Part shown: piece after piece, positions 33,301-43,840 of the stretch | Numbering within the stretch: the first letter of the stretch is position 1 | How the letters are laid out: every line of letters begins with the position of its first letter | Translations under genes and position numbers: made by a program | Notes under the pieces: generated by a model | Seen by the model: the letters and a program-made list of their open reading frames with translations, nothing else | Told to the model about the DNA's origin: nothing | The model's database searches: none | NCBI GenBank assembly: GCA_019915135.1 | Contig: JAHLMK010000006.1 | Coordinates: 1,426,001-1,490,000, forward strand | DNA: 64,000 bases | Direction: 5' to 3' | Origin: Strobilurus pachycystidiatus | Taxonomy: Eukaryota > Basidiomycota > Agaricomycetes > Agaricales > Physalacriaceae

Positions 33301-33441
33301 ATCCCAATATTTAATATGGATGAAGAGCGCTTTGCCATCAGCGAGGCGACGTTCAACTAGCTCGGGGACGGTGTCGGGAGCCTCATCAGGGATAAGGTTG
33401 ACGATTCCGGTCCACGATTTCTTGGAAACAAGAGAAGGCAT
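30313..33441 (-). CDS. Accessory gene 2 (acc2) of E2, antisense multi-exon gene
   Basis: Start ATG at 33441 (MPSLVSKKSW), stop at 30313. Exons encode an N-terminal domain (LFIHIKYWDPPATGLVPAVL, LRSFLGLAVSELGVSPHLHT), a Lys/Ser-rich acidic middle (KGKEKAKSPEPKGKNK, MGEVNSSDSE), then PGLDTNSSLYHKAV..APKRK, FNIEPVLIDQL, HRDFVMVEREPDGSLG, NLDVPTLRYMVYVLV and a C-terminal helical part (FWEITWSTASAADIRLLQ). The last blocks match the gene at 61856-64000 in E5. Introns are short with GTGAGT/GTAAGT-type donors. One TGA near 32660 may be intronic or a defect. It converges on acc1 with 264 bp between them. Function unknown. Confidence 0.6.
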
Positions 33442-33691
33442 TGTGAGAGGTGTAGAAGAATTTCGAGGGTGAAATGGTTAGCAGGTGCTGGGGCAAATCG
33501 ACCAGAAACCGCCGACTATTTAACCAAGTTGCAAAGATAACACGAAGACCCAGCGAGCGCTTTGTTCGTGCCAACTGGAGTTGGGATTGCATCCGTGCAG
33601 ACAAAACCCGAAGAGAGAACCAGAAAAATAAGCGAAATGAATTACGGTTCAGGGTGAAGATCTTGATGTTGCGGACAACATATCGAAAGTT

Positions 33692-33700
33692 AAAGGGAGA
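33692..33700 (+). other. Polypurine tract of E2
   Basis: AAAGGGAGA directly before the 3' LTR start TGACACGC; the expected plus-strand primer. Confidence 0.7.
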
Positions 33701-35531
33701 TGACACGCTTTATGCGCGCCTGAGCCTAGAAACCGAGAATTTTGCGATTTCTAGATAAGACTCGAAGCCGAAATGCACGATACATCTAACGAGAGACCAT
33801 AAGATTGCCAGTGATAATACGGAGACCTCATTAGGGCAAGAATGAGCCTCCAGGAGAAATTCATCTTCGAATATCACCATCCAAAGTGCCCGCTTGATTT
33901 ATCAAGTCAACATCACGTACGCATTCTTAAAGAGGACTCGTCCAAGAAACGAACTCGAGTTCCAAGTAATTCGGACTCGACTTTGTCAGTATTGTTCATA
34001 GACGATTAGAGTTCGATTAGCTCACTTCCTGATGATAAGTAGAATGGGGTTAAGCTACAGAATGGTCTAGGTCAGCATAAATGGGGATGAAAGCCCAGTA
34101 ATGTTATCACACGATACAACTATCCCCTTGGAATTCTAAGTCTAGAACCCACGATAGCACAAAATCGAGTAACAGCCGAGCTATTCAAAGAAGCCAATCA
34201 AGATAAAGATGATCAAGTGTTCTTCATGAATAATCCGCAGTACGCCAAGAGCGTTAAGAATCAAGAAGCCAAGCTTCTTCAGATCTCAGGTGATTAAATC
34301 TGACCTGAAATCAGTAGAGATTGGAACAAGCAGACAGATTGCGAACAACAAGTCAACGATCTATCATGGATCTTAGAGTGAATTCTTAAGCGAAATGAAG
34401 CTCTAGACTCAATCAGATAATTGAGACTGAATTGGTGACGCAATCTGAAGAATCCGAGTCGCAAAGAAGCATTCAGAACAAATAAGAGCCAAGAGAAGAC
34501 AAACCCCATGTGATAGATTCGACCGATAGCACGCAAGGATGTTGCAATCCGAGCTTGAAATTAGTCAACGTGGATCAACTCTAGAGGGTTTGTCATGAGT
34601 AAACTGGCATAATAAGGAAATGGAAGCGCCTAGACTGGTGTCTACAGCGCGGAAATTAACTCCAAGTGGCTATTAGTTAGTAAGTTAAGATTAGTGTACA
34701 GTAGGGACCCGTTTGTATAAAAAGAAGTGTCGATACAGTATAGTAGTTTAGTTTAGTGACCCGCAGCCACGAGCCCACAAAGCTCTACTGTAGTAATCTA
34801 ACTCTGTACAAAATCGAATTCGATTTGCACGCACCAAAGAAACTCGAATTCGAGTCAAACCTAAGAACAAAAGAACAAACCTAACGCACTAAGAGCAAGG
34901 GTTTAGAACAAAAGTGAACTTAATCGAAGAGCAAAGTTCCTTGAATTCAACGTACTAGAGGCGGTGTTTTTGAGCATAGTATCTCCCTAGAGACACTACA
35001 GAGACTTTGCAGTCTGAGCCAGCCTTTCTCTAGAGAGGACCGTTCAGTCGCGAAAAGCGTTAACCAGCATAACCTCTTGAGAGTTCAAGTGCAATTCGAG
35101 CACGATTTGGTCTAAAACCCACGCAAACACTAAAACTCAAAGAATAAGCTCCTACCGAGGTTATAAGAAACATACCAAGTGTGGCAATAGACTATTGTGT
35201 TCTTGATACAACCCCTCCAGCGCGAGGATTGAGAAAGTCGCATAGTTTAAGTTCAGTCAGAGGCTTGTGTATTGTTCCCTGAAAACCAGACGATTTGTCA
35301 ATCGGTCAAGTTCCCTACCACCCCCTTCAAACTCGCACTTTGTGCACACCTACGTTTCTGTTACGCAAGAACCTTGTTTTTCAAGTGTAGTGTTGTAGTA
35401 AATCAAGCTCGATTTTCTATTGCAAAAACCCAATATCCCAAAACCGCAGAAACCTTACTCTCATTCGGAGTATTAAGAGTTGTGTTGTTTGTTAGGTGTG
35501 ATTCTACGCCTCGAAAATAACGTGCACATCA
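33701..35531 (+). repeat. 3' LTR of E2
   Basis: 1831 bp. Differs from the 5' copy by about ten substitutions, mostly transitions, and one missing C. Ends CACATCA followed by the ACGT duplication. Confidence 0.93.
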
Positions 35532-36238
35532 ACGTGCATTGTCTTTTGGAAAGAAGTAAGTGCGTGTGATAGTTGCATCCAGGAACTCTCTCACAAAATG
35601 GGTAAGTCGCCCCGCACGATGTATATTGTGTCGTCGGGTCGACTCTGCGTGGACCAAGTCACCGACGTAACTGGGGAAGGGCGATCAAAGGATATGTTCA
35701 TGCTTTGAGCCCATGTCCATTTCCCATTGCGCCCATGGCCCTCCAATATCTGCACGCCTGATACTAGCGCGATGACGAGAAGGCACTTCCTTTCGTTTAG
35801 CGCCAATCCAACAACAGCCTGGTTTAACGACATCAACACCTTGTAGCTCACATTGACTGAGTTCTGGGAACGTTTAGTATCACGTTGAATTGATGACTCA
35901 AAACGGCGCTAGCGAGCCCCAACCTTGTTATACCCCAGCGTTTGAACCATTGCTACGACTCCATCAGAAAAGCCACACACCCAGGTGAGGTCGTCCAGCC
36001 ATATCAGAGCAGTTACAGGAGAGTGACCTTGCAGACTGAACACCGATGGATCTGAATCACCGGTAAAGTCATCGAGGATCACAGGTGACGCCTGAGGAGA
36101 ATGCAGATCCAAGATGAAGACGCGTCTATCCGAGGCGAGGGCAAGCCAGGATCCCTCTTCGGAAAAAGAGACAAGAGATACTGTGCCTTCTCGGAGGCGG
36201 TACGTTGCAGATATCGAGTATTCAAGGCACCTCACCAT
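35532..36238 (-). pseudogene. WD40-repeat gene, 5' part
   Basis: From ATG 36238 (MVRCLEYSISATYRL). WD40-like blades: SLVSFSEEGSWLALASD..VFILDL, HSPVTALIWLDDLTWVCGFSDGVVAM, then after an intron VVGLALNERKCLLVIAL and SPVTSVTWSTQSRPDDTIYIV. After DLPIL an intron (GTGAGAGAG..AAAAG) leads into an exon that continues at 17803 across E2 with one ACGT copy (QC-TYTKRGAV). An intact ancestor would encode a multi-blade WD40 protein with a C-terminal membrane segment. E2 breaks it in mid-exon. Confidence 0.7.
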
Positions 36239-36761
36239 GGCGCGAGTGGCAAGCTTGGCGGAGTAGAATGAAGGAGCTTTGATCGCATCATTTTCTGCAC
36301 AGTCCGACGATCAAGACGGTCCGTGCCAAGTGTGATATATCAATGATAGAATCGACCATTAATAGTAATTACACGGACGCAGCGTAGCTACGACAAGATG
36401 CTACATACGTCCGTAAGAAGTCTGCCCCACTAGATAGACTTCCTGGAGCTGAAATACGGCTCTGCTTATAGCTTCGAAGCCAAGTGCCAAAGTTTCCGTG
36501 GTGAATACGGTAATATAACTGTTGTGTCATGGAGCGTATCCTTGCTGTAGATGCTTCAGCACGGTGGCTCGGTTTGTCAAGTACGCTGCAAAAGGAGCTC
36601 TCCAAAGATATCACCTGGAAATGAAAGGACTGGACATGAATTGACATAAGTAAATAATACAACGTCTATACAGCAGTAGATCCGGTTTACACGTAGCAGC
36701 GAGCGAGCCCATGAAGTGAGTGAGTCCATGCAGAGCCCGACGTCGATAACAGATGACTGGT

Positions 36762-37150
36762 GGTCCTGTCCATACGGAGCAGCGAGTTCGTCCATACGGA
36801 GCGAAAACCACCGACCTACCAACAACGGCCGCCTAGGCAAAGCAGGGAGCGAGTCCAAGCGGAGCCCGACGGCGACAAGAGAGGAGAATGGAGGGTTGGC
36901 GGGTACTCGAGCATAACGACGAAAGAAAGACTGATGGTCCCGTCCATACGGAGCGGCGAGTTCGTCCATACGGAGCGAAAACCACCAGCCTGCCAACGCC
37001 TGCCTAGACGAAGCAGGGAGCGAGTCCAACGGCGACAAGAGAGGAGAACGGAGGGTTGGCGAGTAGTCGGGCGTGGCGACGAAAGAAAGACTAATGGTCC
37101 CGTCCATACGGAGCAGCGAGTTCGTCCATACGGAGCGAAAACCACCAGTC
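36762..37150. repeat. Short tandem repeat array
   Basis: About 2.4 units of 160-174 bp starting GGTCC.GTCCATACGG at 36762, 36936 and 37096, each containing two copies of TCGTCCATACGGAGC. Open frames on both strands come from the repeat. It lies upstream of the WD40 gene start. Confidence 0.8.
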
Positions 37151-38083
37151 GAATTCAGAGCCGCCAGTATAGTGCTCCGGGGGGGGGGGTGGGGCGAAAG
37201 AGCAGAGCGAACGAGGGTTGGCGTTATCTATAGTCCGCCAAGCCACGCCCAGCCACGCCACGCCCTGCCACGCCAAGGGCACGATCACGCGATTACATTT
37301 GTCCGATGAGCCGAGAATCGAGATGGACCCAGAGCGGACCGGAAGCGGACCGCAATCTTCTCCTGAGTCCTGAAACAGTCCACCCTCCGTTGCCCTCCGT
37401 CTCAGCGTCGTCTCCCTTGTCATGTTGCGGACAAAGAACACGGCGAAGAAGACGACTGGCGCCTACGCCGCGCGCATCGATACGATACGCCTTTCACGCA
37501 GAAAACTAAGAGCGTACGACGCCGTGCTTACCAGTGCTTCGCGCCCCGACATTTGACGCGTTTCAAATTCCTGCCAAGACAGGCGGGTAGTTCTGAGTAA
37601 GTTCCTATCACCCTGTGACTGCAAGTAGTTTTGCGGCGGGCCGACATAGCCGACCTGATGGTACGGTGTAAGACTCAAGTACTCAAGTACCATGCGGACT
37701 TGCCTCTATGTTACCTCTGAGTCTACGCAGGGCTCGGTTCGCTTCCAAATTGGAAGACGCGCGTGAGGAACTCATTTGGAGAATTTTGTTCCCGTTCCGA
37801 GTCCCAACTTTCCTCCTCACGAGCGCGACGACAGTGCGGTCCGTGTGATTACGACCAGGACCGCTGTATCTCAGTGCAAGCCCAAAGGTGCTTTCTCTTC
37901 TACCTGCACTGCGAACACTGACAACATGGGCTCCCTTGACCAGACCCACGGGCCGTACGTACGCGCCATTCCTGGTGACCGCGCGGTGCTGACCAGCGCT
38001 GACTGATAAACTTTTTGGACTGCAGTCTGCCAATTCTCTCTTCGCTTTCTCCAGCGTAGATTTGCGTCCTTGAGCTCACCGTC
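37151..38083. other. Intergenic region between WD40 and TET/JBP genes
   Basis: Contains a G11 run near 37180, a CCACGCC-type microsatellite (37235-37285) and GC-rich sequence with overlapping open frames on both strands. A minus-strand coiled-coil-like frame (37463-38085) has some splice-like signals, but I could not assemble a gene. Confidence 0.35.
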
Positions 38084-39492
38084 ATGCACCTGCTAAAAGT
38101 ATGTGCTTAAAGTTGCCCTTTAGACTGTTGCTGACTTCTATTAGACACGCAGTGGCCGTATCTACAACGACCCGGGCAAGTACTACGCGTCCGACCGCAT
38201 CGTCGAGGCCGTGCAGGTGGACGTCGATCTCTCACCCCTCCTCCAAGCCGCGGTCGAGCTCGAGAACCGCGTTGACGTCGACCACCTTCCGGGGCACGAC
38301 GTTCGTCTCCCCTACCCTCTTGACAACGGCGTCCCACCACTTACCAACCTCGATGACATCGACATCATCCCCGAGTCGGACGATCCATTGCCCCTTCCAA
38401 ACCCCAACGCCCCAGACCCCCACGACAACGCCGAACGCGAGGAACGCGATGCAAAAGGCGGCACGAAAGGTCTGAGCCGCAAGCGTCGCAAGCTTGCTGC
38501 CCAGGACCGCCAGTTCTGGACGGCTGACGCCGACTCGCACGCCATTCAAGAGGTAGCCGGCCTCATGGACGAGCCCGTGATGGTGGACGTTGACCTCGCC
38601 GACTTACGCGCGAAGAAAGGCGCATATACCGCGTTCTCCTCAAAGTACAAAGACCGGACGGTCCAGTATACTCCAGAAGACCTTGATGCTCTTGGGCTTC
38701 AGCCAATCTGGTGTAATGGGCCCAACGGCGGGTGGGTAGTTCGGTCATTTCAAATTGAAGCCCAATAACCTGTGTCACCTTCAGTAACCCCACTGCCATC
38801 TGTGACCGCCAGGGGGTCATTGCCGCCGTTTGTTTCGGTCAGCCCGACGATCCAACGTATGGTGTTGCTACGTCCAGCGCTCTCACCAAGATGCGCGAGG
38901 TTGCAGGCCGCGCACAGTTCAAACCAAAACAAACCCAACACAAACGAGGCCCGTTCCCTGCCGTCAATGTGGGTTATGCATACGGTCAAGGCCAGCTCCG
39001 AGCAACTCGTCTCGATAATGGCAAGATTGCTCCACTGATGGAGGAGCTTCTCGAGGACAGGAATATTCGCCGCATACTCGGTTTCCAATCAGGTGATCTT
39101 CCTTGTTATTGAACTCATTCTGTTCCAGTTCTTATTGAACTCTGTAGGTGGACTGCGCATTTGGGCCCCGCGACTCTACGCCTACGCTCGCAATCGCGTC
39201 AAAGCTATGTTTGACTATCTTGGAATTGCCCCACTTGTACCCCGCTCCATCTATCCAACTGTAGCCTTCAATCTTGGCTCAAATGTCTGGTCGTGGAAGC
39301 ACAAGGATGTGATGAACCTTGCTTTCTTTTGGTCTGCTATCACAGCCTTGGGCAACCATAACTCAAAGAAGGGTGGCTTCATCATTCTTTGGGAGCTTGG
39401 TGTCTATCTTGAGTTTCCGCATGGATGCACTGTGGCCATTCCCTCTGCCACTATTACTCATTCCAATGTTCCTGTTGCCAGCGATGAAGTAC
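38084..39492 (+). pseudogene. TET/JBP-family 2-oxoglutarate/Fe(II) dioxygenase gene, 5' part, split by E3
   Basis: Likely start ATG 38084 (MHLLK, intron, TRSGRIYNDPGK). A variable N-terminal region (to 38730) is followed by an intron and a conserved part: FPAVNVGYAYGQGQ, DRNIRRILGFQS, an intron, then WAPRLYAYARNRV. Next is the double-stranded beta-helix core PTVAFNLGSN with H-K-D iron ligands (39300-39308), ITALGNHNSKKGGFIILWEL, FPHGCTVAIPSATITHSN with the distal iron His at 39459. Fungal TET/JBP enzymes oxidise 5-methylcytosine or related bases using iron and 2-oxoglutarate. E3 enters just before the 2-oxoglutarate-binding Arg, which is in the 3' part (46530-46725). Confidence 0.82.
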
Positions 39493-39904
39493 TGTCAGCG
39501 TCGGGCCTATTCGTCTATAGCGAGGGCGCACGAGGCAACGACTGGAGAGCGGTGTAAAGGGTGGTGTATTGAATCCCGGGGGAAAGACAACGGTTCTCTG
39601 AAGAACTACTCTACTGACTACTGACTCTTTTATACAGTTCCCGACGCCCGATGGGCGCGGGTGCGCCCCTCTGACTCATTCCCGAGTCATCGCACGAGTC
39701 ATCGCGCCATCCCGCCCGTGATTGGTCGGGAGCGCGCCCTATCCCGCCCGATCCCGCTTTCCCGTCGGCCGAGCTCCGCCACCATGTGCTACCGTCGGAC
39801 GGCCGTCGGATAGATCCCGACGATGGGCGCGATACCGTTGCTCCCGCCCGCGCAGGCGTCGCCTTCGATCGGCTAGGCGTCGGTGGCGCAGTCAAGTCAT
39901 GACA
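39493..39904 (-). repeat. 3' LTR of E3
   Basis: 412 bp; TGTCA..TGACA inverted ends. Preceded on the coding strand by polypurine tract AAGAGGGGATAT. The pol frame continues about 97 codons into it. Confidence 0.95.
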
Positions 39905-42788
39905 ATATCCCCTCTTCAAGGCGCATGTCCCCATGGCGCGAATCTTAGCGCGACGCTGCGATCGGGACTGACTCCCTGCTGGTAGAACGTCGGCTACGAT
40001 CCCTTCGCTCTTCTTATAAGCCCGGAGAAGGGCCGGTGCTTGAATATCCGCTTCGTACGTCCAAGTGTTCTCCTCTAGGGGGTATCCTTTCCATTTGAGG
40101 AGGTATTGGGTCCGTCCACGGAACTTCTTGTGTCCCACGATTTTCTCGACTTCCCATTGTTCCTCGTCATCCACGATGACGGGATCGGGTCGCGTATAGG
40201 TCTGGTGAGGGAGTCCTTCGATGTAGGGTCGGAGGTAAACCGTGTTGAAGACATTGTGTATCTTGAACGAGGCAGGGAGTTGAATGCGATACGATGCCTT
40301 ACCGATCTTCTTCAGGACTTTGAAAGGCCCGTATCGTTTATCGGCGAGTTTCATAGAGGGACGATCAATCTTGAGATTGGTGGTCTCGAGAAGTACTTTG
40401 TCCCCGACTTTGTAGTCCGGATCCGGTCGTCGTTTCTTGTCGTAAAACCTCTTCATAGTGGCGGCGGCGGCCGTCAGGGCGGCGCGAGCTTCCTCCCGAG
40501 CCCCGTCCAGGCGAGTGACGAACTCGTCCGCACTCTCGTTCCGGGTGGCGGTGCGGGGTTCCGTGCCTCGAAGCGGGTTGATGCCATACATCAGTTGGAA
40601 GGGGGATTTCTTCGTAGACGAGCTGGCTTTGTCGTTATAAGAGAATTCCGCTTGGGACAGCCAGGATGCCCAGTCGTTTTGTTGGTGATTGGTGAAGACG
40701 CAGAGGTACTGTTCCAGTTCCTGATTGATACGTTCCGTCTGTCCGTCTGTCTGTGGATGGTACGCGGTGGATGCTCGCTGTTTGACGCCAAGTCCTTGGT
40801 ATAGTGCCGTGGTGAACTGGCCCACGAATTGGCCTCCTCGATCACTGATGACACTTATCGGGAATCCGAAGTCCTTCCAGACGTGATCCTGGAACAGCCT
40901 CGCTGCTCCTTCTCCCGTAATGTGAGTGGTGGTGGGCATGAACCTTGCCATCTTCGTAAATCGGTCGACCACTACCATGATGGAGTCGTATCCGAGGGAC
41001 TCGGGGAGTTCGACGATTAGGTCGACGCTGATATGCTGCCAGGGCGCCGAGGGGATCTCGTTAGGTTGCAGTTGTCCGACTTTGAGTTGTCGGGACGATT
41101 TGGTCCTCTGACAGTCGAGGCATCCGTTACAATAACGCGCCACGTCTGCGTATAGTCCGGGCCACCAATAGTTCCGTAGCACTAACTCCGTGGTTCGGAA
41201 TCGTCCAGGGTGGCCCGCTATTGCGGTGTCGTGATGTTGCCGCATGATTCGTTGGCGTAGTGTGCGGTTGGCCGGGACATAGAGTAGTCCTTCTTTGGTA
41301 AGGTATCCTCCCTTATCTTCTACGGTCTTCCCGACCATCTTCTTCACTTTCTCCTCCCACTCGTCCTTCGCGGCGATTATTCGGTCCATAAAGTCGTTCC
41401 CTTCGGTGGCGATCGTGACTTCATCCATTGCCCGAATATGGTTATAATCGTCGATCGAGATTGGCGTGGCGAAGATGCGGCTGAGATATTCCTTTTTGAG
41501 TAATACGGTGTCGCGGTTGTCGTCCGCCCCCCTCTCATGTCCTTGTCGTCTCGACAAGAGATCGGCCTTTTTGTTCTGCGCCCCCGGGCGGTGAACCAGC
41601 GTGAAGTTGTATTCCGCCAGATCGAGTGACCACCGTGCCTGGCGGCGATTAAGCTTCTTGGCCTGCATGAAAACTTCGAGGTTCTTGTGATCCGTCAGGA
41701 TGAGGGTTGGTTCCGGTGCTCCGAGAACGTAATGCCTCCAGTCGGCCAGGGCTCTCATGATGGCCAACATTTCCTTGTCGTGTATGTCGTAGTTTCGCTC
41801 CGCGGGACTCAGTGATTTGGACATGAATGCGATGGGGACCGTCTTGCCGTCTTGCTCCTGGCTTAAGACGCCGCCCGTTGCGAATTCCAATGCGTCCACC
41901 TCGATGCGGTAGCGACCCGTTTGTGTTGGGAAGTGCAGGATGGGTTCCGAAGTGATTCGTTCCTTCAGATCCGCGAAGGCTTCCTCCTCCGCGTCTCCCC
42001 ATCTCCAGGGGATATCCTTCTTCGAGAGGGAGTGGAGGGGCTTTGCTACCTGTGCAAACCCCTCGATGAACCGCCGGTAGAAGTTGGCGAATCCGAGGAA
42101 GGATTGGACCTCTTTGACGGTTCTGGGTGTGGGCCACGCCCTAACACCCTCGACTTTGACAGGATCCATACGGAACTGTCCGTTTCCCACAATCAGTCCC
42201 AAGTACTCCACTTCTGATTTCTCGAAATCGCATTTGGATCCTTGTACGCTGAGATTGTTGTCTTGAAGGATGCGTAGGACCTCCTTCATAACCTGTCGAT
42301 GTTCATCGATGCCCTCGGTGAACACCAGGATGTCGTCCATGTATACGATCACCTTGCCGCGCAAGATCAAATCGTGGAACAGGTCGTTCATCATGGTCTG
42401 GAATGTCGCCGGACTATTCGTTAGTCCAAAGAACATGACTAGAGGTTCAAAGAGTCCTCGGTTGGTGATGAAGGTGGCTTTATGTTCGTCGCCTTCGACG
42501 ATGCGGACATTGTTGTATCCCCACCGAACGTCCAGTTTAGAAAACAGCTTCGCGTTTCGTAGTTTGTGAAGGACGTCGGAGAGGAGGGGAAGGGGGTACG
42601 AGTTCTTCACCGTCATGGTGTTGAGCTGGCGATAGTCTTGGATGGGGCGGAGGCGCCCGTCTTTCTTCTTGACGAAGAAGAATGGAGAGGTGTAGGGGGA
42701 TTTGGAGACGCGGATTCTCCCTGACTGGAGGTGTTCTTCGATGAACTTGTCGAGTTCCACCTGTTCGGAGGGGGCGAGGGGGTATATC
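39611..42788 (-). pseudogene. E3 pol: RT, RNase H, integrase and chromodomain (upstream part cut off by insert)
   Basis: About 1050 codons. RT: RPIQDYRQLN, FSKLDVRWGYNN, VYMDDILVF (about residue 140). RNase H: VDALEFATGGVLSQ and TDHKNLEVF. Integrase: zinc-binding H..H..C..C (HPGRFRTTELV to CNGCLDC), then DDE signatures around SVDLIVELP, VISDRGGQF and YHPQTDGQTERINQ. Chromodomain near residue 862 (EVEKIVGHKKFRGRTQYLLKWKGYP). Chromodomains of this class direct integration to modified histones. RNase H reads DALEFATG where DAS is usual. The N-terminal link to the protease is cut by the hAT-like insert; removing it with one duplication gives an open frame through GKIYPLAPSEQ. Confidence 0.93.
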
Positions 42789-43840
42789 TAAGGACCCCCA
42801 CGAGTTACGCGGGTCGCGGATATACCCGCGTACCCGACTCGTCGGACATCTCGGATACTCGACCCGTTTGATCCGCGGGTTTAGGCAACCCGAGTAGCAA
42901 ACGGGTCGCGAGTACGGGCTTGGAAGCATGAGTACTCGAGACGGATACTCATGATCACCCGCCGTTACCTGCTCATGTCAATGAGCGGGCAAAGAAGTGC
43001 AAAGAGCGTTGTTCGCAGTCACGAACAACGCCCAGGTGATTGATCCGATCATCCGAGATGACAATACAATCATCTCGGTTGATCGATCGTGGTCTCTTTC
43101 AACCACCACCACCACACCTGGGCCTGACAATTGTCAGCCCAGCCAGTCTGACGATTGTCAGCTGGCCTCTCACTGGACGACCCCTCGCGTGCCAGAGGGC
43201 AGAGACGACATCCGCGGGCCGTTGCTAGGGCGTCGCGGCCCTAGCAACGGGCCAACCACGACGCGTAAGCCCCTGCAAACGGGCAGCACTCAATGGAGAG
43301 CAACAACGACGGCCCCCAATAGGCCATATTGCAGAAGAGGGACATTTCGGCGGCTGCAGGACAGCACCTGAGTTATGCAAGGTGTGCGTGCGCCGCGGCG
43401 CGTCTGCTGACGACACCGTGTCAGTTACGGTATGTTCAATTTTGTTCGTGGACGGTGTCGATTGATGCTGTCATTGTATGCTGATCTTTGCAGATACTCT
43501 CACTACTACCTCCCGCCATACACCACCACCCCGCCACTGGCATACCACCACCGTCGGTACAATTCCCCAACGCCTTCCTCGACTCCCCTCAAACCCCTAC
43601 CACCTCCCCCAACTTACTGGGATCATGCACGGCTGAGATCCCCGGTGCCATTGCCCCGGGGAGATCATCGGGCATGAACTGCGGGTATTTTGCGAGTACC
43701 CGCCTGCGGATACTCGACCCGTCAAACTCGCGGGTATACTATACTCGAGTATGACGCGGATCGTGAGTATCAGATTGTGGGCACGGATACTTGCGCAACG
43801 AGTCACGGGTTTACCCGAGTATGACTCGTTAAGGTCCTTA
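42789..43840. mobile_element. Non-autonomous hAT-like element, family D (1052 bp)
   Basis: Ends TAAGGACCCCCACGAGTTAC and (opposite strand) TAAGGACCTTAACGAGTCAT; perfect 8-bp duplication GGTATATC (42781-42788, 43841-43848). Subterminal zones are rich in ACTCG and CGGGTA motifs (GATACTCGACCCGT type, both orientations); the middle has GC-rich palindromes. No transposase. Confidence 0.92.

Larger units (their letters stand above)
17804..35531 (+). mobile_element. E2: 17.7-kb Gypsy-type LTR element with two accessory genes and no RT or integrase
   Basis: Two LTRs of 1832 and 1831 bp, TG..CA ends, 4-bp duplication ACGT (17800-17803, 35532-35535), PBS-like site at 19642 and polypurine tract at 33692-33700. 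Order: gag, protease, a short N-terminal pol piece ending at 23198, a solo LTR, accessory gene 1 (split by E4), convergent accessory gene 2, 3' LTR. LTRs differ at about 10 bases plus one indel by eye. RT, RNase H and integrase are absent. The element splits a WD40 gene. Confidence 0.9.

Noticed and set aside
37463..38089. Minus-strand coiled-coil-like frames opposite the start of the TET/JBP gene
   Set aside because: Splice joins could not be made consistent and much of the region is explained by the opposite-strand gene's 5' part.
39611..39904. The last about 97 codons of E3 pol as an extra domain
   Set aside because: They are encoded by the LTR (read-through of the frame) and have no domain features.
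42997..43754. Open frames inside the family-D hAT-like element as a possible transposase
   Set aside because: Short and low complexity, with no hAT dimerisation or DDE motifs; the element is non-autonomous.
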